Assembly (NCBI GenBank): GCA_024220505.1
Contig: JAKZZE010000019.1
Span: 868,001-932,000, forward strand
Length of the DNA stretch: 64,000 nt
DNA from: Rhizopus arrhizus
Lineage: Eukaryota; Mucoromycota; Mucoromycetes; Mucorales; Rhizopodaceae
Direction: 5' to 3'
Part shown: piece by piece, positions 15,670 through 24,663 of the stretch
Layout of the letters: each line of letters begins with the position of its first letter
Position numbering within the stretch: position 1 is the stretch's first letter
Translations under genes and position numbers: made by a program
The notes under the pieces: model-generated
The model's input: only the letters and a program-made list of their open reading frames with translations
Databases searched by the model: none
Told to the model about the DNA's origin: nothing

Positions 15670-16379
15670 TTTACGAAATATAAAAAAGGGAGTTTATTGT
15701 AACAGAAAGAAGGAAAAGCTAAACTAGACTTCTTTTTTAAGGCCCAGACTCTGCGTTTTGTGGAACTTTGCATTTCGTCATAGCGTTACTGGTAATGGAA
15801 ATGACACCAATTTTAGTTGACTTTGAATTTATGCCAATCATTGGTTTTTCTGTTTGGTTGACATTAGTTAAAAATGCATTCTAGAAAAAGGAAATGATGC
15901 AAATACTGTGTTTCAAAACAGGTTTTACGCATAAAGATTTGTTTGGATACTTTTTTTTCAACTTTGCTAGTTCGCGCTCGACTAAAGCATGGATTGATAA
16001 TCAATCGGGTCATTGCTTTCCAAGTCAAAGTACTAAAAGATGTCCATAGCGAATGCTTACGACAAATGTATGGTGCATATAAAAGTGTCTGGATAAAATT
16101 TATGCATCATCTGTCATGTTTGCCAATAATAAAAGAATAAATAAATATATTTCAAGCTTTAATTTCTTTTTCAATCTTTTATATCACCTACAGACACTCT
16201 CCTGGAAAAATCTATACCACATATACAAGATAACAGACACTAATAATGGCATAAACTATTCAAGTTCTCAATTTGGGAAAGCATATCTCTGTCAGTCAAA
16301 AAGTTCAGCCTCAAGAGTCTCTAGCCCATCAAGAAAAAATTCCTGCGACAAGATCTAGATTTCAATGGTAACACTTGAT
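15670..16379. other. Intergenic, phosphatase 5' region
   Basis: AT-rich spacer upstream of the phosphatase start. An open frame at 15943-16140 has no recognisable motif and is probably chance. The distal part leads into the LINE fragment. Confidence 0.4.
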
Positions 16380-16830
16380 CCAATACTTTGGGTTGCCAAT
16401 GACAGGAACAGAACGAAGCTGATGCGTAAGATGGCGCCTTGAATGGCTTCCTGGTGACAAGCCCAAATCTTGACCCCTCCATCCGAAGCAGACGCTGACA
16501 AAAAAGCATGCAATCCAGCAACTTAATATGTGTAACCAACTACAGATGCCTAGTATCATTGACCATCTCCTGTCGTTTATTTTAAATCTTTTACCAACAA
16601 AGATTCCTCGTTCAAATCGGGTAATTGTCCCGTTGACTCTTCGCTGGCCAACCATATGTTCTCTCCTGTTTGAACTGGATCACCTTCATCATAATGTTGA
16701 TTTCCACACATGGCCAGCTTCTTGTGAATAGACTTTCAAAACGTTAAGTATACCATCACCATTCACATATTGTACCATTGAGCTTTTTTACCCTTGATCC
16801 CAAAAGGTCTTTCTTGTTTCTTTTGAAATT
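16380..16830 (+). mobile_element. LINE relic, lineage A, C-terminal fragment
   Basis: Degenerate plus-strand fragment whose frames align with two other copies here (22.8-23.4 and 31.07-31.48 kb). Readable pieces are EWLPGDKPKS, HAIQQLNMCNQLQMP, LLSFILNLLP and RWPTICSLLFELDHLHHN, i.e. the Cys/His-rich C-terminal end of a non-LTR retrotransposon ORF2. Frames are interrupted by stops and shifts. The 3' flank TTGATCCCAAAAGGTCTTTC resembles the 3' tail of the other copies. No target duplication was found. Confidence 0.6.
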
Positions 16831-16880
16831 GATCAAATCTGGATGATCAGATGTAAAAAACATCACGTACTCAACTGGAT

Positions 16881-17369
16881 TTAATAAATTACATTAGAAC
16901 AATTGTACATTAAATGCCTTGTCTTTTTTTTTTTTCTAATAAGCCATTTTATTAGAGTGCTGACTCTTTTAGTCTGTTTATTACATATATGAGGAATGGT
17001 AAGTGGCACGAAATTGAAAGCAGATTTTATGAAAGGTTGAAAATTGCTATCAGAATCTTCTCGAGCACGAGTTTTTTCTAAAGTCACTTGAAAAGCTAAA
17101 GCAACTTGTGCTGGGAGAGAAGCATCGACTGACATACATGTATGATTTTGGCCTTATTCTATTGACTGACATTAACTTCATATAACAAGTTTTATTTACC
17201 TCTTGGCTTTTTAGATGATGAACCCTCCCTAGCTGAAGGATCCAACTTAAGCTTCTTTTTCCACTTGATCTGTGTTATTCCATACTCTTAAATAAGAAAA
17301 GTAAATAAGATGCTTACTGCTTATGAAGATCGATGAGGAAGAAGAAGAGTGAGAAAAAGAAAAATACAT
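16881..17369 (-). pseudogene. Split gene fragment of unknown family (holds repeat arm 2)
   Basis: Reading on the minus strand: ATG at 17369, Ser-rich exon, intron, then YGITQIKWKKKLKLDPSARE and SSSKKPRG. Skipping a second intron to an AG-ending acceptor (AATAAG) joins in frame to QNHTCMSVDASLPAQVALAF and then a C-terminal stretch with FQPFIKSAFNFVPLTIPHIC, before a low-quality Lys-rich end. The two clean exon joins suggest a real gene family. The 5' 232 bp is duplicated in inverted orientation at 8.07 kb. Whether this copy is functional is unclear; no homologue is recognised. Confidence 0.45.
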
Positions 17370-17428
17370 TTAGTTATGTTGTCTATTTAATTTATCAAAA
17401 GAGGATCAAACACAGGCTCTTTATTAAA
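17197..17428 (-). repeat. Inverted dispersed repeat, arm 2
   Basis: Reverse-complement partner of 8072-8303, equal length, about 98% identical by eye. Mismatches include a GACCC/GATCC change and a GGGAGAG/GGGAGGG change. Both arms start at TTTAATAAAGAGCC in gene orientation and end at the donor AAGAGGTA. Confidence 0.85.
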
Positions 17429-18946
17429 GAAAAGTACATAATTGATTTCATAACATTTAGGCGACTCCTAAAGATACAATACTAAAGAGAAGATGGGTCA
17501 GGGGTTGTAGCTATTGTCAAAAGCAGCCTATACCTTTTCCAAAAACTCTGATCATATTTTTCTAGAAATTAGATTTTGAACATTTAAAAAGCCTATTTGT
17601 CGTATTTACCCTAATAATTTCCTTAATATCGTGTGAGATCAATCAAAAGATCCTTAAACTAATAATTTGACTGTATATCATATATAGCACGAAGTGCTAT
17701 GTACGATAAACAGCCCACACAATTTATACCGTACTACTTCGGACCCTAAAACACATTGTTATATTCTAAGACGTAGTTTGTATTGAATGGGCTCTCTCTC
17801 GTCATTACTCAATAAAGTGATTAAAGAGACTCATCGATTGTTTGACTTATTTGTTAATTTTATTAATCGAGAGAAACAACACGCCTATTCCACACTATTC
17901 AAATTTTCCTAAAAAATTCACATACAATCAATTTTCAATCATAAAGTTTGTTTAGATGAATTATGAAGAAATATTTATATGATAAAGGTCCAAGGAATAT
18001 ATATACATTTATGTATCATTTTTTATGTATAAGTAGTTATTGTTAATCCATTCAATTAGGATTGAAGAATAAAGCCAGTTTTTTTTTTTTAACTTTTAAG
18101 GTAATCAGTGCAAATAAATTTAAGTTCTCTTTGTATTTTAAGTAATATTACTCATTATTGATCAATGTGGTGTATCAGTCATTTAACTTAATGCTTTACA
18201 ATATAAATTTACTCATTGTTGTTTATTTAAATCAATTAATTTTTATGTTATTTGGTCTATGTTTGATATTGGAAGTCAAAAGAGGTTAAACTGTATCCTT
18301 AGCATTATTACTGCAATAAATAATTACATAGTATTCTCTGTAGAGGGAATTTTCATATATTTACGTACTCTAGCATGCAACTATAGTATGATTTTTTCTG
18401 TTTCTTTGATAAGCATTGAACATTAAAACGATGAAAAATCCACTTACATCGACCGTAAGAATAAGCATCACTCACCAATATTTTTAGTGTAGTAATATAT
18501 ATGACTATGGTTTAGTTATATCTTTATATACTGTGTATTATCATAGCAGCAAGTTAAAAAAAATGTGTTTTATGCTTTTTCGTACTGAACAATAAGAACA
18601 CTGTCAATGCAATATACTAAATTCATTGGACAAATAAACTCAGCTACATAATTACAAGTTTGATTTTATTTCTCATGTCTTTGAATTACATCTTGTAAAA
18701 TACTATGTGTTGTATTTTGGTCTAGTAACAGCTTAAATGGTACCGCAAGATTTTATTCAGTCATAGCTCAGAATTTCATTGCCAACCTTTGGTCCTTCAA
18801 AACCCAATAACCCCTTTTTTTGGTAAAATTCAACAGCTTTTATCTAAACAGTCACAATACTTAGCTTCCAAAGATTGGGGTCATTGATGATTAAATTGAA
18901 AAAACATATGGTATTTTCTTTCTTTTTTTCTGATACAAGCTATTCG
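17429..18946. other. AT-rich intergenic region
   Basis: About 1.5 kb of AT-rich DNA with no supported gene. A small perfect inverted repeat, TAGCAC-GAA-GTGCTA, lies at about 17686-17700. The right end is the promoter of the PAQR gene, with a T/C-rich leader before its ATG. Confidence 0.5.
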
Positions 18947-20254
18947 ATGGTTATTCAAAAAAGAAGCCCAAAGTTTGATATGCAAATAGATGATGATGAT
19001 AATATAAATGATACCAACACTTTACTAAATAAAGAACCAGTAAAAAGAGTATTAGATTGGCATGAAATACCAGTTTGGATGCAGGACAATGTGTATATCA
19101 CTGGTGGATATAGACGTCAAACAAACAGTTATCAAAAATGCATAGAAAGCTTGTTTTATTTGCATAATGAGAGCGGTATAGTCAATTGATTGGGTTAATA
19201 CTCGTATCCATTTTATTCATTTGTGTATTCTTAGTTAATATATGGAGTCATTTGTTAGCATTCATCCTATTCGTGAGCATTGGTGTATACTTTCTATGGT
19301 CGCAGCCCTATGTAGATACATTAACCACTTTTGATTATTCATATTTTTTCATTTTTATTGCTGGTGCCCTTACTTGTCTTGGTTTCAGTGCAAGCTTTCA
19401 CTGTTTCTCTTGTCATTCTGAAAAAGTCGCTGCAACTTGGAATCGTTGCGATTATGCTGGGATTACATCGCTTATAGTGTACAATTGATTTAATTTATCC
19501 ACACATCTAGCAAAAAAAGTCTAATTCTTTGCATTTAGTGGCTCATTTTTCCCTGTCATTTATTACGGATTTCACTGTCATCAAACACTTCAAGGTTAGT
19601 AACAACTAAAAGTGAAAAATCTTGATATTCATTAATTATTAAATTAGTTGTTTATTTGGCTATAATTGTCGTTCTTGGAATTATCACTGTAGGTCTCTCA
19701 AATAACAACTAAGTCAAGCAAACTAATTCTTAGCGATAGGCCGTCTTCACCTTGGCAAAACACTTTCGTACACCTGCATATAGATGGGTAAGAGCCAGTC
19801 TTTTTATTTCTCTAGGTTTATTCGGTGTCGTACCTACTGCACATGGAATTTACATTTATGGGGTACTAAAAGCTTTCTTGTTATCAACTAGCTTTATTCA
19901 CTAACCATATTTTCTTGCAAACAGTTGAGCAATGCGTTAAGGACAATTTCTTTAGGTCACTTAATTCTTATGGCTATTACCTATATTTTAGGGGCCTTAA
20001 TCTACGGTTTCCGGTTCCCTGAACGTATGAAGCCTGGTGCTTTTAATTATTTTGTAAGACTGGCTATTATTTTACAATTGTAAAAATGACGCTAATGTTT
20101 CTTTTTACAGGGCGCTTCACATCAAATATTTCACATCTGCGTTGTCATAGCACTACTCGCGCATTATTTAGGCGTTCTAAGCGCAATGGCCTTCTGGCAT
20201 AATCCAGTAAACTTGGGTTTCTGCGTAAAGTTAATGTCAATAAATAACGCATAA
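18947..20254 (+). CDS. PAQR / adiponectin-receptor family membrane protein (Izh-like)
   Basis: Seven exons (18947-19175, 19235-19478, 19539-19594, 19648-19688, 19740-19862, 19925-20053, 20111-20254) join in frame to 321 residues. An acidic cytosolic N-terminus precedes the PAQR core: ITGGYRRQ, SVNIWSHLLAFILF, the metal-site histidine in FSASFHCFSCHS, GHLILMAITYILGALIYGFR and the C-terminal zinc-type motif SHQIFHICVVIALLAHY. Seven hydrophobic segments are expected. Fungal relatives (Izh proteins) affect zinc and sterol homeostasis and the fold resembles ceramidases (family knowledge). In-frame ATGs also exist at 18887 and 18908; 18947 was preferred because a pyrimidine-rich leader precedes it. 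It converges on NDUFS3. Confidence 0.88.
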
Positions 20255-20321
20255 ATGCATTGTACTATCTTGTCACAGTAGGATTTTTTTTTTTGCAGTT
20301 TTTAACTCTCACATGGAAGTG

Positions 20322-20353
<32 letters not shown>

Positions 20354-20592
20354 TGAGATACCCTTTAATATTCCATTTGATATTCACTATTCATGCTTGT
20401 CGTCAATAAAATTAAATCAACTGTTATAAGTAGCAAGAATATTTTAAAATTATAATCCTGTGCTACTTGTCACTCATAATTCGCGTACTGACTTATTTCT
20501 GGTCGATTTGCTCTATGACTGATAAGGATTCACAAAAGGATCTAACATGTTACAGCCTTTTTATACACAAAACAGGTTCTTTATTTGTTTTT
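20255..20592. other. Tail-to-tail spacer with T19A13 tract
   Basis: Short spacer between convergent PAQR and NDUFS3 3' ends. It holds a T-run directly followed by an A-run (20322-20353), self-complementary and usable as an A/T-rich 3'-end signal in either direction. Confidence 0.6.
20322..20353. repeat. T19A13 self-complementary tract
   Basis: Uninterrupted T-run switching to an A-run between two convergent genes. Similar TnAn tracts are at 41752-41776, 47816-47833 and 53282-53302. Confidence 0.9.
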
Positions 20593-21565
20593 CTATTTCT
20601 TTTCTTCACCATTCTCAATCTTCTTGGGTGTATCATCACGTCCAGGGCCTTTTTACAAAACAAGTTAGCTAACTATTTTTTCATTCTATTTTATTCATAA
20701 ACTTACCAACTTGTTCCCAAGGTGAGAGAGCAGCTTCAAAGTTTCTGAAAGCTTGAGCCAACTCAACTGGTTCAGTAACAACACGCTTCTTTTCTTCATC
20801 ATATCTAACTTCAACGTAACCAGTGAGAGGGAAATCCTTTCTTAAAGGATGTCCTTCAAAACCGTAATCGGTCAAAATACGTCTAAGGTCAGGGTGACCA
20901 GTGAAAAAAATACCAAACATATCATAAGTTTCACGTTCCAACCAGTTGGCGCCATTGAAGAGAGGTACAGCAGAAGGCACAGGGGAAGTTTCGCTAGCAT
21001 ATGTCTTTACACGTATACGTCCGTTATACTTCATACTCAACATATTGTAGACAATTTCAAATCGATTATCACGAGAAGGAAAATCAACAGCTGTAATGTC
21101 CATCATTGATTTAAATTGCGAGTTGGTGTGGTCACGCAAAAACTGCAAAACTGGAGTCAAGGCAGAAGGTGCAACATAAAGACACAATTCATCCTTGGAT
21201 ACACTGAATTGCTGGATAAACTTAGGCATGACAGACATGAGATATTGTCCATATTCATGAAGTTGATCATTGCCGCTCTTGAAGTTGGGGTCGGCAGATA
21301 CTTGGTTATATTTCTTTTCAGCAGCTAATAAACAACTGTCAGTTTAATTTTTTCTTATCAGGAATATTTCTTGGTTTGGTTACCTTGTAATCTGGTAACG
21401 GCTGAGCTGAAAGCACGGGCAGGTACTGAGCGAACAGTAGTGGCTAAAGAGTGACAAAGAAAGTGTTATTAGTGGCTCATTTTTGATTTCACCATACAAG
21501 TAATTACCTGCAGTTAATTGACGAGGAAGACGCATCATAGTGGTGCTGATCAATCGTGATGCCAT
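20593..21565 (-). CDS. NDUFS3: NADH:ubiquinone oxidoreductase 30-kDa subunit (complex I)
   Basis: Core peripheral-arm subunit of respiratory complex I, facing the mitochondrial matrix (family knowledge). Four exons (21565-21508, 21443-21384, 21324-20707, 20648-20593) give 263 residues. The N-terminus is an Arg/Ser/Thr-rich presequence ([17 protein letters not shown]). The mature part has [38 protein letters not shown] and [20 protein letters not shown], the family signature, and ends [21 protein letters not shown]. The last exon is short (56 bp); reading through instead would end prematurely in GKFMNKIE, so the spliced end is preferred. A TGACGTCA site lies about 110 bp upstream. Confidence 0.96.
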
Positions 21566-22785
21566 TGTCGTATATGGAAAGAGTGGGGGGTTATATCAGA
21601 CAAGAAAAAAAAATTGCCCCGGATTTCAAAAATGCACCTATTTGACCCTAGACTGTGACGTACAAAAAGTGATGACGTCAAATCGAAAATGATTTGCTTA
21701 TTTTCCCTCAGAATAAGGCTGCAATCCAGTGTTTTATGTCAATCCTATTGTGTTCCCAAGTTACAAACGATTCATATACTTGTCCAGAAGAGCCATCTAT
21801 GCTTACATGATGCTTTTTCTATATAAAATTCATCACATGTACAACATGCCATCTTATTATTGGTAATAGACATGGTAATACATAACTCTCAAAGTTGAGA
21901 ACGATTTAACCATGTAAATCATGCCTTTCTATTGTTCATTCAGCCTCATCCTATTTTCAATAGCATTTTTTTGCTAATACTATGCAGGATTTTATCTTTT
22001 TTCTTCTTCTCTTTGGCTAGATCTATGTATCCAGCATTCGGGGCAGTACGAGAATCCAAATCAAGCGATTCAGAATGCTTTATTTTTTAAGTAAATCAAT
22101 TAGAATTGGCTATATTAGTTTTTTATGTAAGTTTTTTCTCTTTGCATTGTACAGAATTTAGCACTGAGAAGCAGAAATCTAATGCTTGAAAGCATCATTG
22201 ACAAGATGGTAATCATCATAACTTAATTGAATTCTTTTGACTAGCACTTTTAAGGAAAACTCTGGTTTCAGTGGTACAAAATAAACCGTAAGTAATGACA
22301 CGATGCGATCTCTATAGCCTGGATGATCCTTTTTTTTCACATTTGAATTTACAGTAGCACAACTCTGCTAATAAATGGTATTTCGATCAATAAACGTCAT
22401 ATTGTATTATAATGCAACTTGTCAAAACATATACAATTCTTGGTATAATCATTTGCTCACAAATCATTTTTTACAGATCCAAATAGATATTTCATTTTAA
22501 ACAAAAGTAGTCAAGAACAATGGAATATGTTTAACATGTCATATATACAATTACATTTTTTTATTTATATTAAAAAAAGATTTAAGTGTGCGTAGGGCGT
22601 CTTTAATACACCTTACTTTCCTGGAAAGCAGCTTTTGGATTGGTTGCCCCAAAACTCATACTGATGTCTATGGTATATCTTTCCCTTCTTACTCATTTAT
22701 TTTCCTTTTAATTTTTCATTCTTGACCCCAAAGGATGCCTTTTTTTTATCTCCTTATATTCCTTTTTGATTTGACTTGGACGATT
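21566..22785. other. Intergenic region left of the transposon nest
   Basis: About 1.2 kb. The first ~150 bp is the NDUFS3 promoter. The rest is AT-rich with no confident gene; short open stretches near 22020-22090 and 22150-22210 lack motifs. The end may belong to the oldest LINE (lineage B) tail. Confidence 0.4.
21673..21680. promoter_or_regulatory. TGACGTCA (CRE/ATF-type) site upstream of NDUFS3
   Basis: Perfect palindromic TGACGTCA about 108-115 bp upstream of the NDUFS3 ATG, with a second half-site (TGACGT) about 20 bp further left, at 21655-21660. bZIP ATF/CREB proteins bind this octamer. Use in vivo is inferred. Confidence 0.5.
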
Positions 22786-23456
22786 GAGATGTATTAAAGA
22801 CAACTTTTTTTTTGTGTGAGAACTTTATTCAAGTGCCGTCTTTAGAAGTACACTGTAAGAAAACATTTCCTCGTCGAACGTAGTCGCTTACTCCGTTGGC
22901 GTCTCGGCTGGCTTCCTGGTGACCTCCCCAAACTGTGTATCTACCACCCATTTGATTTACTAACAAGGACTCATGCCACTGAATGCCTTCATATGCATCG
23001 ACGTCTGCAAATGCCACGATCTATCCCTGACCCTCTGTCATTTCTCTTAAACAAGCTGCCCATTTCCAGAAAGAAACCAACCGACAAAAACCGCTCAAAG
23101 AATATTGCATGGTCTATTTGTTGGCCAATTATCTGTCAAATTTTACATGAACTAGATTATTTGCATCACGATCAAATCTCTCCCGATGTTCCCCCTCTTG
23201 GTCAAAAATTATTATCTTGGTTATTCTCTAGCTCTTAAATGTATTGATTACACCTTCCTATCACCTTCCCTTCTTTATCCTTTTTACTTTTTGGCTATCA
23301 AAAAGGTTTTTAGTTTCTCTAACACTTCTTTGAACTGGCCCGGGCAATACAATATGTCAAATATTATGTGCTCATTTTGGGTTTTAAAATTTTTTACAAA
23401 TAAAAAATTATTCTTTAATCGTAAGAAAACATTCAAATATGTAGAATAGAGATGTA
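22786..23456 (+). mobile_element. LINE relic, lineage A, C-terminal fragment and 3' tail
   Basis: Plus-strand fragment reading RWRLGWLPGDLPK, HMHRRLQMPRSIPDPLSFLL, SICWPIICQILHELDYLHHD and PPLGQKLLSWLF, then an AT-rich 3' tail (AAAAAGGTTTTTAGTTTC...). It is the best preserved of three lineage-A C-terminal ends. GAGATGTA occurs at both edges (22786-22793 and 23449-23456) and may be its target duplication. The left ~80 bp (22805-22880), read on the minus strand, resembles the 3' end of lineage B (CGGCACTTGAATAAA, then A11), so this is a composite. Confidence 0.6.
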
Positions 23457-23782
23457 AGATTAATACGTTGTCTGATTATTTTTAAATTTTTTCTGATATA
23501 AATTTTCTTGATGCATTCTGCGAAGGACTATAGCAACTCTAGCAGCTGCCTCATTTGGCCAAAAGGGCGATCCATCAAAAACATGTTTGCAATGAGTTCT
23601 CCAGAGGCACAGGCAACTACTTGGAAATAATCGAGTTGCCAGTGCGGACACACTGTAGCTGGGGTTGAGTGTGGTCAAGAGATATCATCAAAAGTCAGAT
23701 GTGAAGTCTGGTCAAAGAAACGAGTTAAAAGTGTATCTCACATAGGCTGTTTAAGTGGACAAGACCACAAGAAATGTTCATC
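23457..23782 (-). mobile_element. LINE relic, lineage B, outer copy (B1), 3' part
   Basis: Minus-strand frames read TDEHFLWSCPLKQPM, then after a stop the terminal ORF2 block SCLCLWRTHCKHVFDGSPFW and PNEAAARVAIVLRRMHQENL. This is the Cys/His-rich C-terminal end of a non-LTR retrotransposon. It is interrupted by stops and contains the target site into which copy B2 inserted. The continuation on the far side (right of 30900) is badly decayed. Confidence 0.7.
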
Positions 23783-23796
23783 TGTATTAAAGACAA
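23783..23796. repeat. Target-site duplication of LINE B2, left copy
   Basis: TGTATTAAAGACAA; identical to 30886-30899. It directly abuts the 3' end of LINE B2. Confidence 0.85.
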
Positions 23797-24207
23797 GGAT
23801 TTTATTTTATTCTAGTGCCGCCTCCAGACGAGCACTGTTACAAAAAATGAAAATTACAACAATAAAATAACTACCAATATAATAAATTGTAAAATTTCTA
23901 CATTTCTTGACGATGTAAATTTTCACTGTGGATTCGTCTGAGTAGCGCTGTAGCTCTTGCTGTTGCTTCATTTGGCCAGAAAGGTGTATCTTCAAAAATA
24001 TATTTCCAGTGTAGCCTCCATAAGCTCAAGACTCCACAAGCAATTACATGACAGGTGTCAAGTTTCCAATGCGATAGCGTCTTGACTTTTGTTTGGAGTG
24101 GTCGATTTATTTGATCAAAAGATAGTAGTGATGATTGGTCAAGAAATCTTTGCGCCAATGTGATCCATATAGGCCGTTTAACTGGGCAGGACCACAAAAA
24201 GTGTTCA
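23797..24207 (-). mobile_element. LINE B2, 3' part (5'-truncated non-LTR retrotransposon)
   Basis: 3' portion of LINE B2 on the minus strand, continuing the segment at 30138-30885 across the inserted LTR element. Removing the LTR element and one GTTCA copy restores a continuous frame GAIETDEHFLWSCPVKRP. The ORF goes on with LSHWKLDTCHVIACGVLSLW and EDTPFWPNEATARATALLRR to a stop near 23900, followed by a short 3' UTR ending GGCACTAGAATAAAATAAAATCC. The intact frame shows it was young when interrupted. Confidence 0.85.
24203..24207. repeat. Target-site duplication of the LTR element, left
   Basis: GTTCA, immediately before the 5' LTR; repeated at 30138-30142 immediately after the 3' LTR. Confidence 0.9.
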
Positions 24208-24612
24208 TGATGTATCCATCATTCATAACTCGATATGAAAACAGTATTAATAAGCTACATGTAAAATATATCCAATAGATAGGCTACAGGTTAATTCGGA
24301 TAATCTTCATTAAGGATAAGATGCTGCGTAATTGCACGGTTAAATTATATTAAATCCAGGAACTAAATCACAGTCAATCATATACGAGTATTCTATGGAT
24401 AAATGCTTATGATGACAAAGATAACAATGGAAGAACACGTAACCATTATCTATTTGTCATCAGTTATATCATACTCATTAATTATTAATCCATAACATGA
24501 AATATTATCCGTGTATGAAAAGTATAAATAGAGTATCATTTTCTTATTAAATAAAGCAATCTCTTTATCGAGTCTCGTCCTCTCTTGTTCCTTTCTATTC
24601 TTGGATAAATCA
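24208..24612 (+). repeat. 5' LTR (405 bp)
   Basis: Begins TGATGTATCC and ends GGATAAATCA. Contains a TATA box (TATAAATA, 24523-24530) and AATAAA (24550-24555), which suggests a very short R region. Confidence 0.95.
24523..24530 (+). promoter_or_regulatory. LTR TATA box
   Basis: TATAAATA about 80 bp before the LTR end, likely core promoter of the retrotransposon. The same box exists in the 3' LTR near 30048-30055. Confidence 0.6.
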
Positions 24613-24663
24613 TTTTTTTTGACGAATTCTCTTTACTCTATTATTACTACGCTATTCTCAAAC

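Noticed and set aside
16321..16539. WD40-like phrase SDGGVKIW on the minus strand
   Set aside because: Antisense of a LINE fragment that has plus-strand homologues; the WD40 resemblance is too short to support a gene.
22829..23017. Minus-strand ORF (MAFADVDAYEGIQ...)
   Set aside because: It is mostly the antisense of the lineage-A LINE segment, whose plus-strand frame aligns with two other copies.
24601..24663. Extended N-terminus of the Gag-Pol ORF starting within the LTR
   Set aside because: The upstream frame begins at a TTG overlapping the LTR end; the first ATG is 24664.
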